Source: Nevskia soli DSM 19509 (lineage in GTDB: Bacteria; Pseudomonadota; Gammaproteobacteria; Nevskiales; Nevskiaceae). Taken from it: DNA of 64,000 nucleotides. The stretch spans positions 80,781 through 144,780 of the forward strand of contig NZ_JONR01000015.1 of assembly GCF_000711955.1 (NCBI RefSeq), in the 5' to 3' direction. Below are positions 49,728-58,415 of this stretch, one piece after another. The notes under the pieces were generated by a model, which had not been told where the DNA came from, made no database searches, and worked only from the letters and a program-made list of their open reading frames with translations. The first letter of the stretch is position 1. Every line of letters starts with the position of its first letter. The position numbers and the translations under genes were made by a program.

Positions 49728-50351
49728 CTACCCCGGCGCATACCCCGACAGATAAGCAATCATCGCCTTGCCCGCCTCCTCCTGGTACTGCGGCGTGATC
49801 TCGCCGTGCAGGAAGCAGGAAACGCGGAAGCACGTGGTGCCGATCTCCACCGCCAGCAGCGACACGTCCGGCGGCGACGGCGGCAGCACGATGCCGCGCT
49901 GCGCCAGCGCCTGCTGCACCAGACGGCCCAGGCGCTGGATCATCAGCTCCTGCGCGCGGTAGCTCTCGTCGGTGATCGGCCCGCCCAGGATCAGCAACCG
50001 CGCCACCGGGTTGGCGTTGTAGAACTGCGAGGCGAAGGCGACCATGCCTTTCGCGCCTTCCTGCCATGACAGCTGCAACAGCCCCTGCGCGCCGCGGAAC
50101 AGCAACTGCTCCAGCTCGGTCAGGTAGCGCCGTGTCAGCTCGTTGAAGATGGTGTAGGGCGTGGGGAAGAAGTTGTAGATGGTGGCGCGCGAATAGCCCA
50201 GGCGTGCCGCCAGCTCGGGAATGGAGAAACCGCTCAGGCCGCTTTCCAGCAGCAGTTCGCGGGCGCCGTCCACCACCCGCTCGAAACGGTCCTTGGCCCG
50301 CTGCTGCAGCGGCTGACGGGGAAATCCATCCGGTACAAGCGCTTGATTCAT
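49728..50351 (-). CDS. TetR-family transcriptional regulator
   Basis: A 207-residue repressor with N-terminal HTH (RERVVDGARELLLESGLSGFSIPELAARLGYSRATIYNFFPTPYTIFNEL-type) and C-terminal ligand-binding helices. Start chosen at 50351 (MNQALVPDGF); a longer frame to 50387 would run into the operators. Divergent from the three-haem cytochrome gene. Two copies of a 20-bp palindrome-like site lie between them and a third before the TlpA operon 3.1 kb away, so it likely represses itself, the cytochrome gene and the redox operon. Confidence 0.92.
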   Translation of the reverse strand: MNQALVPDGFPRQPLQQRAKDRFERVVDGARELLLESGLSGFSIPELAARLGYSRATIYNFFPTPYTIFNELTRRYLTELEQLLFRGAQGLLQLSWQEGAKGMVAFASQFYNANPVARLLILGGPITDESYRAQELMIQRLGRLVQQALAQRGIVLPPSPPDVSLLAVEIGTTCFRVSCFLHGEITPQYQEEAGKAMIAYLSGYAPG

Positions 50352-50377
50352 GACGCAAGAATAACGCATTGACACAA

Positions 50378-50397
50378 AAACAGACAAATGTTAGTTT
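50378..50397. promoter_or_regulatory. TetR-type operator, copy 2
   Basis: AAACAGACAAATGTTAGTTT, 16 of 20 bases identical to the site at 47221. It lies 27 bp upstream of the TetR start codon and 73 bp upstream of the cytochrome start. Confidence 0.7.
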
Positions 50398-50401
50398 TTA
50401 G

Positions 50402-50421
50402 AAACAGACAAAAGTCTACTT
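50402..50421. promoter_or_regulatory. TetR-type operator, copy 3
   Basis: AAACAGACAAAAGTCTACTT, 17 of 20 bases identical to the site at 47221. Centre-to-centre distance to copy 2 is 24 bp, allowing two dimers side by side or on near-same DNA face. Confidence 0.7.
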
Positions 50422-50469
50422 ATGATCCGGAGTCAATACCGGGCGGCGTTGCAGGCTGGAGGAGAGGGC

Positions 50470-52968
50470 ATGAAGACGCGGATCGGCAGCGCGCTGTTGC
50501 TGGCATCGGCCTGTGCGGCCCTCGCCGCCTGCGGCGGCAACTACAGCGGCGCGCCGGTTGCGTCCGGCGGCTCCGGCGATACCGGTAATGCCACCAGCGG
50601 CAGCTTCTCCACGCCGCAGGATTTCTTCGCCGCGCGGGTCGAGCCGAATCTCGGCTTCTGCCGCACCTGCCATATCCCCGGCGGCGTTGCCGATACCGCC
50701 GGCACCAGCGCGGCGACGCAGGGCAACCTGTTCATGCTGAGCGGCGACAGCGGCCAGGACTACAACAACGTCATGACCGCCTGGAGCACCCTGGGCAAGG
50801 GCGTGGCGTCCAGCAAGCTGCTCACCAAACCGTCCGACCCTGCACAAGGCCACACCGGCGGCCAGCCCTGGCCCTCGGGGAGCCAGCCTTATAGCGCGAT
50901 GCAGACCGTGCTCGGCTGCTGGGACAATCCCTCCGGCTGCGCCGCGCTGCTGTCCGGTGCCGGCGGCACGCCGGTGGCGCAGCAGCAGCCTTTGCTGGGC
51001 GGCCGGCATTCCGGCAACGCATGGAACAGCTATTGCGCCAACAGCGGCAATCCGCTGCCGGACAGCGCCGTGCTGCCGGCCGATCCGCGCAGCCTGGTGG
51101 TGGCCGGCGTCAACCAGGGCAAGGCGGTGGTGTTCAACACGTACTGGAGGAGCTGCAGCAACCCCACGCCGCAGCCCGCCACCTGCGGGCAATACCGGCA
51201 ACAGCTGGTGCAGGGCGCCCTGATCGGCGAGGGCCAGGGCCAGGTCGGAACGGCCACCATGTTCAGCGGCAGCGCCAGCAGCACCGTGTTTTCCATTCCG
51301 GCCACCGACTACAACAACCTGTGGAAGGTGTGGGGCCTGCCGGGACGTCCCGCGCAGTTCGATCAGCTGGTGGCCGAGCGTCATGGTTCCGCGCTGGCGC
51401 CGAACCGCAATCCCTATCCGCTGCCCGGCGAAGATCCCAACAAGAGCAACGGCGGTTCCGGCCAGTTGCCGCTGGTCTACACCCAGTTGCGCAAGGCCGA
51501 CGGCAGCTGGACCGGCAACATCGGCGTGAAGTTCTGCGCCTTCTGCCACAACGGCCAGCTCGGTACCGCGGCCGATGGCGCCGGCATGGGCGCACAATAC
51601 GGCGGCGCCGGCAGCATCGGCGACTTCGAGGTGGCCTTCCGCGATTTCACCGCGGCGGGCGCGCCGGCCTTCCTCGCCACCAGCGGCCTGCTCAACATCG
51701 CCAGCAACCGCGGCACCGGGGCGATCGACCAGTTCCAGCTGGGGTTTGTCCTGTTCAGCGGCGGCGATCCCTCGGCCCTGCCCATTGCCGACCTGATCCA
51801 CAGCGGCGCCATCGGCACCATCAAGAGCCCGCCCTGGTGGAACCTGAGCAATCGTCCGCAGAAATTCCACGGCGCGATCCTGCCCACCGACGCTTCGCGC
51901 ATCGACATGGCGGCCTACTATCCCCTGACCGAGGGCATCCTGGGCGGAGCCGGAGCCAAGGCGGCACTGGCCTGGGTCGATCAAAGCGACGTACCGTTCC
52001 AGACCTGGGCGCAATCCCTGCAATCTCCCGCCTGGCCTTACGGCTACTGCGCCAACACCGACGGCACGCCGGGACCGAACGACAACCCCGCCTGCATCAA
52101 CACGCCGCTGGCGCAGCAGGGCGCGGTGCTGTTCCACAGCAAGAACCTGTGGGCCGCGGACCTGAATAACACGGTGCCCGCGCCCAGCGGCGGCGGCAAC
52201 GGCTCCTGCGCCAGCTGCCACGGCGCCTACTCGCCGCGCTACGTCAACGATTCGACCTACCTGGATACGCCGGCTCTGGAAGGCATCGCCGCGCGCACCG
52301 TGCCGATGAACGTGATCGGCACCGATGCGATTTACGGCGAGGCCAACCAGAGCCTGCGCAATGCCAATGGAACCATTCCGCAGGCGGCGCAGGGCAACGC
52401 CTTCCTGTACTGCGGCCTGGGCGATCAGTACAGCACCGCGGGCAATGCGCCGATCATGCTGGCGCCGCCGCTGTACGGCATCTGGGCCGCGGCACCGTAT
52501 CTGCACAACGGCTCGGTGCCCAACATCTGGGGCGTGCTCAAGCCCACGGAAGACCGGCCGGTGATCTGGCAGCGCGCTTCCGCGCCGGTACCGGCCGGTC
52601 TGCCCGCTTCGGTGGTGATGGGTTACGACTCCGATCTGCAGCGCGCCTACGACCCCGCCAAACTGGGCTGGAACTACGCCGTGGTCAAGTGCGGCGATCC
52701 CGGCACCACGCCGGGCGTGGATTGCAGCCTGTCGAATCCGAACGGGCCGGCGCCCGACGGCGGCCTGCTGGGCAATCTGTACAAGAACTTCTGGTTCCTG
52801 TGGAACCTGCCGATCCAGACCGCGCCGCCGTTCACCAAGCAGCAGATCGAGAACCGCAAGGTCTACAACACCCTGTTGTACAGCCAGGGCAACCAGGGCC
52901 ATGCCTTCACCGCGGTGCTGACAGACGCGGAGCGCAAGGCGATCATCGAATACCTGAAGACGCTTTGA
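50470..52968 (+). CDS. Three-haem c-type cytochrome lipoprotein, RoxA/MauG-like
   Basis: An 832-residue exported protein. The lipobox LAAC ends a signal segment ending at about residue 22 (LLLASACAALAACGG). Three haem c sites: CRTCH (Cys64-Cys67-His68), CAFCH (Cys356-Cys359-His360), CASCH (Cys580-Cys583-His584). The C-terminal third has APYLHNGSVPNIWGVLKPTEDRP, resembling di-haem peroxidases and RoxA-type latex oxygenases. A third haem is unusual for those. Start at 50470 follows GGAGGAGAGGGC. It is under TetR operators, upstream of the beta-oxidation cluster, but 170 bp from it. Likely an extracytoplasmic electron-transfer or oxidative cleavage enzyme. Confidence 0.9.
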   Translation: MKTRIGSALLLASACAALAACGGNYSGAPVASGGSGDTGNATSGSFSTPQDFFAARVEPNLGFCRTCHIPGGVADTAGTSAATQGNLFMLSGDSGQDYNNVMTAWSTLGKGVASSKLLTKPSDPAQGHTGGQPWPSGSQPYSAMQTVLGCWDNPSGCAALLSGAGGTPVAQQQPLLGGRHSGNAWNSYCANSGNPLPDSAVLPADPRSLVVAGVNQGKAVVFNTYWRSCSNPTPQPATCGQYRQQLVQGALIGEGQGQVGTATMFSGSASSTVFSIPATDYNNLWKVWGLPGRPAQFDQLVAERHGSALAPNRNPYPLPGEDPNKSNGGSGQLPLVYTQLRKADGSWTGNIGVKFCAFCHNGQLGTAADGAGMGAQYGGAGSIGDFEVAFRDFTAAGAPAFLATSGLLNIASNRGTGAIDQFQLGFVLFSGGDPSALPIADLIHSGAIGTIKSPPWWNLSNRPQKFHGAILPTDASRIDMAAYYPLTEGILGGAGAKAALAWVDQSDVPFQTWAQSLQSPAWPYGYCANTDGTPGPNDNPACINTPLAQQGAVLFHSKNLWAADLNNTVPAPSGGGNGSCASCHGAYSPRYVNDSTYLDTPALEGIAARTVPMNVIGTDAIYGEANQSLRNANGTIPQAAQGNAFLYCGLGDQYSTAGNAPIMLAPPLYGIWAAAPYLHNGSVPNIWGVLKPTEDRPVIWQRASAPVPAGLPASVVMGYDSDLQRAYDPAKLGWNYAVVKCGDPGTTPGVDCSLSNPNGPAPDGGLLGNLYKNFWFLWNLPIQTAPPFTKQQIENRKVYNTLLYSQGNQGHAFTAVLTDAERKAIIEYLKTL

Positions 52969-53139
52969 GGAGCGATCAGGGCGCCGCCATCGACTCCAAG
53001 GCCGGATAGAGCCAGCGAGGTTGGCAAGCCCCTTTCCGAATTTCACAAGCGTTTGTCCCCCCTGCGCATTCTGTCCCGGCGCCACCCTCATTACGCTGCA
53101 TGGCAACAAAACCCCAACAATCAAAAGGAGAAGCGGCAG

Positions 53140-54282
53140 ATGGTCCCCAGAACCCTGTTCGGCGCGGAGCATGAAGAGTTCCGCAAGAGCCTGCGTCGCT
53201 TTTTCGCCGAAGAGGTGATGCCGCACCACGAGCGCTGGGAAGAACAGCAGCATGTCGACCGCGCCATCTGGAACCGCGCCGGCGACCTGGGCTTCCTCTG
53301 CCTGACCATCCCAGAGGAGTACGGCGGCATGGGCGCCGACCGGCTCTACAGCACGGTGCTGATGGAGGAGCAGACCCATGCCGGCGCATCCGGCGTCGGC
53401 TTCTCGGTGCACTCGGACATCATCGCCAACTACATCTACAACTTCGGCAACGAGACGCAGAAGCAGCACTGGCTGCCGAAGATGGCCAGCGGCGAGGCCA
53501 TCGGCGCGGTGGCGATGACCGAGCCCGGCACCGGCTCCGACCTGCAGTCGATCAAGACCCGCGCGGTGAAGGACGGCAGCGACTACATCATCAACGGTTC
53601 CAAGATCTTCATCACCAACGGCTATCTCAGCGACATCGTGGTGGTGGTGGCGCGCACCGGCGACAGCGGCGAAGGCTCCAAGGACCTGTCCCTGATCCTG
53701 GTGGAAGCCGGCACCCCCGGCTTCACCAAGGGCAAGCCGCTGAAGAAGGTCGGCATGAAGGGCCAGGACACCTGCGAGCTGTTCTTCGAGAACGTGCGCG
53801 TGCCGCAGTCCAACCTGCTCGGCCCCAAGGAAGGCATGGGCTTCATCATGCTGATGAAGGAGCTGGCCTGGGAGCGGCTGATCATCGCCATCCTGTCCAT
53901 CGCCGGCGCCCAGGCGGCGCTGGACATGACCCTGGAATACACCCGCAACCGCAAGGTCTTCGGCAAGCCGGTGGCCTCGTTCCAGAACTCGCGCTTCAAG
54001 CTGGCGGAGATGAAGGCGGAAATCGGCATCGGCCAGGTCTTCGTCGACCGCTGCATCGAGCTGCAGCTGAAGAACAAGCTGGCGCCGGATGCGGCGGCAG
54101 CCGCCAAATACTGGACCTCGGACCTGCTGTGCAAGGTGGTGGACGAGTGCGTGCAGCTGCACGGCGGCTACGGCTACATGCTGGAATACCCCATCGCGCG
54201 GGCCTATATCGACTCCCGCGCCAGCAAGATCTATGGTGGGACCAACGAGATCATGAAAGAGCTGATTGCCAGGACCTTATAG
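53140..54282 (+). CDS. Acyl-CoA dehydrogenase
   Basis: A 380-residue flavoenzyme forming 2-enoyl-CoA. FAD/substrate motifs: MTEPGTGSDLQSIKTRA, YIINGSKIFITNGYLSD, and C-terminal QLHGGYGYMLEYPIARAYIDSRASKIYGGTNEIMKELIAR. The usual short-chain catalytic Glu (YEGT) is Gly here (YGGT). The base is therefore likely Glu245 in WERLIIA, as in isovaleryl- and long-chain acyl-CoA dehydrogenases. AAAAGGAG precedes ATG 53140. It starts a + strand cluster with MFE-2-like, thiolase and ligase genes, indicating beta-oxidation of a long, branched or steroid-type acyl chain. Confidence 0.95.
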   Translation: MVPRTLFGAEHEEFRKSLRRFFAEEVMPHHERWEEQQHVDRAIWNRAGDLGFLCLTIPEEYGGMGADRLYSTVLMEEQTHAGASGVGFSVHSDIIANYIYNFGNETQKQHWLPKMASGEAIGAVAMTEPGTGSDLQSIKTRAVKDGSDYIINGSKIFITNGYLSDIVVVVARTGDSGEGSKDLSLILVEAGTPGFTKGKPLKKVGMKGQDTCELFFENVRVPQSNLLGPKEGMGFIMLMKELAWERLIIAILSIAGAQAALDMTLEYTRNRKVFGKPVASFQNSRFKLAEMKAEIGIGQVFVDRCIELQLKNKLAPDAAAAAKYWTSDLLCKVVDECVQLHGGYGYMLEYPIARAYIDSRASKIYGGTNEIMKELIARTL

Positions 54283-54298
54283 GCACGGCACCTTCATC

Positions 54299-54345
54299 TG
54301 TCATCCTGGGCGCAGCGAAGGCTTCGGCCCCGGCGCGGAATGACA
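54299..54345. repeat. Dispersed repeat, copy 2
   Basis: TGTCAT (54299-54304) and ATGACA (54340-54345) bound a sequence matching the 24336 and 58206 copies (core CTGGGCGCAGCGAAGG). Located between the acyl-CoA dehydrogenase and MFE-2-like genes. Confidence 0.65.
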
Positions 54346-54390
54346 GGCAAACAATAGAGTTTTGAATTCGAAAAACCTGGAGGAGCGGTA

Positions 54391-56979
54391 ATGTCAGAGC
54401 AACTGCGTTACGAAGGCAAGGTGGTCATCGTCACCGGCGCCGGCAACGGCCTGGGCAAGCAGCACGCGCTGCTGTTCGGCGCGCGCGGCGCGAAAGTGGT
54501 GGTCAACGATCTCGGCGGCAGCATCCACGGCGGCGGCAAGTCCTCGGCGGCGGCGGACGCGGTGGTGGAAGAGATCAAGGCCCTCGGCGGCGAAGCCGTG
54601 GCCAACTACGATTCGGTCGAGGACGGCGCCAGGATCGTGCAGACCGCGCTCGACAGCTTCGGCACCATCGACATCGTCGTCAACAACGCCGGCATCCTGC
54701 GCGACAGCAGCTTCCAGAAGATGACGGTGGAGGACTGGGACCTGATCCAGCGCGTGCACCTGAAGGGCTCCTTCGCGGTGACCCACGCCGCCTGGCCGGT
54801 GATGCGCGACAAGGGCTACGGCCGCATCGTCATGACCACTTCGGCCGCCGGCATCTACGGCAATTTCGGCCAGGCCAATTACTCGGCCGCCAAGCTGGGC
54901 ATCCTCGGCCTGTCCAACACCCTCGCCATCGAGGGCCGCAGCAAGAACGTGCACTGCAACACCATCGCACCCATCGCCGGCTCGCGCCTGACCGAGACGG
55001 TGCTGCCGCCGGAACTGATCGCCGCGCTCAAGCCGGAATCGGTGTCGCCGCTGGTGGGCTGGCTGTGCCATGAGGACTGCAAGGAGACCGGCGGCCTGTT
55101 CGAAGTCGGCGCCGGCTACATCTCCAAGCTGCGCTGGGAGCGCACCCGCGGCCACAGCTTCAAGCTCGGCCGCGCCTTCGGCCCGGACGAAGTCGCCGCG
55201 CAGTGGGGCAAGATCACCGACTTCAAGGAGGCCGAGCATCCCGCCGACATCAACCAGTCGATGGCGCCGGTGCTGGCCAACATGAATTCGAAGAGCCTGG
55301 GCGGCAACCAGTACATCGACCTGGACCTAGCCTCCAAGGCCGAGACCACGGTCGAGTCCTCGCACAGCGAGCATGACGTGGCGCTCTACGCGCTGGGCGT
55401 GGGCGCGGCGGCCGATCCGCTGGACAAGAAGGACCTGTCGCTGGTCTACGAGTTGAGCAGCGACGGCTTCCACGTGCTGCCGACCTACGCGGTGATGCCG
55501 GCGATGAACGCCATGCTGGCCATGGCCAAGGAAGGCAAGTCGCCGGTGCCGGGCCTCAATTACGGCTTCGACCGCGTGCTGCACGGCGAGCAGTACACCG
55601 AGGTGAAATTCCCGTTCCCGACCAAGGGCAAGCTCAGGCACACCTTCCGTTTCAAGAGCGCCTACGACAAGGCGCCGCATGCGGTGGTGGCGCTGGGCGT
55701 GACCACCACCGACGAGACCGGCGAGGAGATCGCCTACAATGAGATCACCACCTTCGTGCGCGGCGCCGGCGGCTGGGGCGGCGAGCGCGGGCCCTCGGGC
55801 GAGAGCAACGTGCCGCCGGCGCGCGAGCCGGACGCCGTGATCGAGGAGAAGACCGATCTCAACCAGGCCCTGCTGTATCGCCTGTCCGGCGACTGGAATC
55901 CGCTGCATGCCGATCCGGCCTTCGCCAAGGCTTTCGGCTTCGACAAGCCGATCCTGCATGGCTTGTGCACCTACGGTCATGTCGGCCGTCATGTGATCAA
56001 GGCTTTCTGCGGCAATGATCCGCGCAAGTTCAAGAGCATCAAGGTGCGCTTCGCCGAGAGCGTGTTCCCGGGTGAAACCCTGGTGACGCGCATGTGGAAG
56101 GAGTCGGACAACCGCATCGTGTTCGAGACCAGGGTCAAGGAACGCGACAAGGTGGTGATCAAGAATGCCGCCGTGGAACTGTACGAGCAGATCCCGCAGC
56201 GCAAGGCCAAGCCCAAGGCGCAGGCGGTAGCGGCGGCCGTCGCTGCCGGCCCGGTGTCGGCCGATGTGTTCGCCGCCATCGGCAAGCACCTGGCCGCAAG
56301 CAAGGGCCTGGGCGAGCAGACCAGGACCGTGTTCCAGTTCAACCTGAAGGACCCGGACAGCGCCTGGATCCTGGATATGAAGTCCGGCGATGGTGCGGTG
56401 AAGCAGGGCACGGCCGACAAGCCGGACGTGACGCTGGAATTGAGCGACGAGGATTTCGTCGCCATGTCCACCGGCAAGGCCGATCCGAACAAGCTCTACT
56501 TCGGCGGCAAGATGAAGGTCACCGGCAACGTCATGGCCTCGCAGAAGCTCGCCTTCCTGCAGAAGATGGATCCGAAGCTGTTGCAGGAAGCGGCCAGCGC
56601 ACCGGCTGCTGCACCCGCCAAGGCGGCCCTGGCCTCCGCCGCGCCGAAGGAAGCGAAGAGTGGCGCGGTGTTCGCCGCCCTGGCCGAGCGCCTCAGGTCC
56701 GACAAGAAAGCGGTCAACGGCCTGGCCGGGCAGGTGGTGGCGTTCAAGGTCAGCGGACCGGAGGCGAGCTGGGTGCTCGATCTCAGCGGCAAATCGCCCA
56801 GGGTGGAGCAGGGCCAGAGCGACCAGGCCACCACCGTGTTCGGCATCGCCGACGAGGATCTCGCGGCCCTGGCCAGCGGCGCGGCCGATGCGCGCGACCT
56901 GTACCAGCGCGGCAAGCTGCGCGTGGACGGCGATGTGCGCCTGGCGCACGGGCTGTCCGTGTTCAGCAAGCTGATCTGA
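54391..56979 (+). CDS. MFE-2-like fusion: SDR dehydrogenase, MaoC hydratase and two SCP2 domains
   Basis: An 862-residue protein of peroxisomal multifunctional enzyme type 2 layout. Residues 1 to about 300: SDR-type (R)-3-hydroxyacyl-CoA dehydrogenase (TGAGNGLGKQHALLFGARGA; NNAG; active YSAAK). About 320-600: MaoC-like (R)-enoyl-CoA hydratase 2 with YRLSGDWNPLHADPAFAKAFGF near 500. About 620-730: SCP2 lipid-transfer domain. About 755-862: a second SCP2 domain. Ala/Pro linkers separate the SCP2 units. It performs hydration and dehydrogenation in beta-oxidation. Eukaryotic MFE-2 has one SCP2 domain. GGAGGAG precedes the start. Upstream is the acyl-CoA dehydrogenase, downstream the SCPx-type thiolase. 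Confidence 0.95.
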   Translation: MSEQLRYEGKVVIVTGAGNGLGKQHALLFGARGAKVVVNDLGGSIHGGGKSSAAADAVVEEIKALGGEAVANYDSVEDGARIVQTALDSFGTIDIVVNNAGILRDSSFQKMTVEDWDLIQRVHLKGSFAVTHAAWPVMRDKGYGRIVMTTSAAGIYGNFGQANYSAAKLGILGLSNTLAIEGRSKNVHCNTIAPIAGSRLTETVLPPELIAALKPESVSPLVGWLCHEDCKETGGLFEVGAGYISKLRWERTRGHSFKLGRAFGPDEVAAQWGKITDFKEAEHPADINQSMAPVLANMNSKSLGGNQYIDLDLASKAETTVESSHSEHDVALYALGVGAAADPLDKKDLSLVYELSSDGFHVLPTYAVMPAMNAMLAMAKEGKSPVPGLNYGFDRVLHGEQYTEVKFPFPTKGKLRHTFRFKSAYDKAPHAVVALGVTTTDETGEEIAYNEITTFVRGAGGWGGERGPSGESNVPPAREPDAVIEEKTDLNQALLYRLSGDWNPLHADPAFAKAFGFDKPILHGLCTYGHVGRHVIKAFCGNDPRKFKSIKVRFAESVFPGETLVTRMWKESDNRIVFETRVKERDKVVIKNAAVELYEQIPQRKAKPKAQAVAAAVAAGPVSADVFAAIGKHLAASKGLGEQTRTVFQFNLKDPDSAWILDMKSGDGAVKQGTADKPDVTLELSDEDFVAMSTGKADPNKLYFGGKMKVTGNVMASQKLAFLQKMDPKLLQEAASAPAAAPAKAALASAAPKEAKSGAVFAALAERLRSDKKAVNGLAGQVVAFKVSGPEASWVLDLSGKSPRVEQGQSDQATTVFGIADEDLAALASGAADARDLYQRGKLRVDGDVRLAHGLSVFSKLI

Positions 56980-57015
56980 GCGAATCCAATTGCATCGAAT
57001 GACGAGGAGTGCAAC

Positions 57016-58197
57016 ATGAAGAACCGAGTGAATGTGATTGGCGTCGGCATGACCAAGTTCGCCAAGCCGGGCGCCAGCGCCGAGTACTACGAGATGGCGC
57101 GCGAGGCCGGGCAGAAGGCCCTGGCCGACGCCGGCATCCCCTATGACCAGGTCGAGCAGGCCTATGTCGGCTACGTCTACGGCGACAGCACCTGCGGCCA
57201 GCGCGCCGTCTATGAGCTGGGCCTCACCGGCATCCCGGTGGTCAACGTCAACAACAACTGCTCCACCGGCTCCACCGCGCTGTGGCTGGCGCGGCAGGCG
57301 GTGGAGAGCGGCGCCGCCGAATGCGTGCTGGCGCTGGGTTTCGAGAAGATGGAGAAGGGCGCGCTCGGCAACAAGTTCAACGACCGCGAGCCGCCGATGG
57401 GCCGCCACGCCCAGGTGATGGTCGACGCCCAGGGCATCAGCAACGCGCCGCCGGCGGCGCAGATGTTCGGCGGGGCGGGGCGCGAGTACCGCTGGCAGCA
57501 CGGCACCAAAAAGGAGACCTTCGGCAAGATCTCCGAGAAGGCGCGCGACCACGCCAGCCGCAACCCCTACGCCCTGTTCAACCAGAAGCTGAGCCTGGCC
57601 GAGATCATGGCTTCCGAAGAGGTGTTCGATCCCTTGACCCGCTTCCAGTGCTGCCCGCCCACCTGCGGCGCCGGCGCGGCCATCGTCTGCTCCGACGCCT
57701 TCGCCAAGAAGCACAAGATCAAGAACGCGGTCTACATCGCCGCCCAGGCCATGACCACCGACTACGCCAGCAGCTTCGCGCCGCTGAGCCTGATCAAGAT
57801 GGTCGGCTACGACATGACCGTGCAGGCGGCCAAGCAGGTCTACGAGAAGTCCGGCATCGGCCCGGAAGACATCGACGTGGTCGAACTGCACGACTGCTTC
57901 ACCGCCAACGAGCTGCTGACCTATGAAGGCCTCGGCCTGTGCCCCGAGGGTGGGGCGGAGAAGTTCATCTGGGACGGCGACAACACCTACGGCGGCAAAT
58001 TCGTCACCAATCCCTCCGGCGGCCTGCTGTCCAAGGGTCATCCCCTGGGCGCCACTGGCCTCGCGCAGTGCACCGAACTGGTGTGGCAGCTGCGCGGCAC
58101 CGCCGACCAGCGCCAGGTGGAAGGCGCGCGCATCGCGCTCCAGCACAACCTGGGCCTGGGCGGCGCCTGCGTGGTGACGATGTATCGCCGGGATTAG
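57016..58197 (+). CDS. SCPx-type thiolase / lipid-transfer protein
   Basis: A 393-residue thiolase of the sterol carrier protein X / SCP2-thiolase type, which cleaves 3-ketoacyl-CoA including branched or sterol-derived chains. Nucleophile Cys82 in NNNCSTGST, second-half catalytic His in GGLLSKGHPLGATG (His342), and HDCFTANE (conserved in the SCP2 thiolase group). It has no C-terminal SCP2 domain itself, the SCP2 being on the MFE-2-like partner. It starts 36 bp after the MFE-2-like gene; AGGAGT precedes the start. It completes a full beta-oxidation round with its neighbours. Confidence 0.94.
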   Translation: MKNRVNVIGVGMTKFAKPGASAEYYEMAREAGQKALADAGIPYDQVEQAYVGYVYGDSTCGQRAVYELGLTGIPVVNVNNNCSTGSTALWLARQAVESGAAECVLALGFEKMEKGALGNKFNDREPPMGRHAQVMVDAQGISNAPPAAQMFGGAGREYRWQHGTKKETFGKISEKARDHASRNPYALFNQKLSLAEIMASEEVFDPLTRFQCCPPTCGAGAAIVCSDAFAKKHKIKNAVYIAAQAMTTDYASSFAPLSLIKMVGYDMTVQAAKQVYEKSGIGPEDIDVVELHDCFTANELLTYEGLGLCPEGGAEKFIWDGDNTYGGKFVTNPSGGLLSKGHPLGATGLAQCTELVWQLRGTADQRQVEGARIALQHNLGLGGACVVTMYRRD

Positions 58198-58205
58198 ATG
58201 TTGTT

Positions 58206-58274
58206 GTCATTCTGAGCGCAGCGAAGAATCTGGCCTCGGCGCACAGCCAGATCCTTCGCTACGCTCAGGATGAC
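58206..58274. repeat. Dispersed repeat, copy 3, forming long hairpin
   Basis: GTCATTCTGAGCGCAGCGAA near 58206 and its imperfect complement ending ATGAC at 58274 make a long stem. The same core as at 24336 and 54299. Located between the thiolase and ligase genes. Confidence 0.7.
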
Positions 58275-58415
58275 GACCTGAGAGGGGGGATCGATAGGCT
58301 TTTCCCTCAGGCTTTTTCGACGCGAATGCGCAATCCTCCCCGGCTTGGGCTTATGCTGTGCCGCGGCGCCCGCGGGCGTACGCCAAAAAACTATAGAAAC
58401 ATACTGGAGGAGAAG

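Noticed and set aside
24336..58274. GTCATCCTGAGCG repeats as phage attachment sites
   Set aside because: Three scattered copies with internal inverted repeats and no integrase nearby; they look like a dispersed intergenic repeat.
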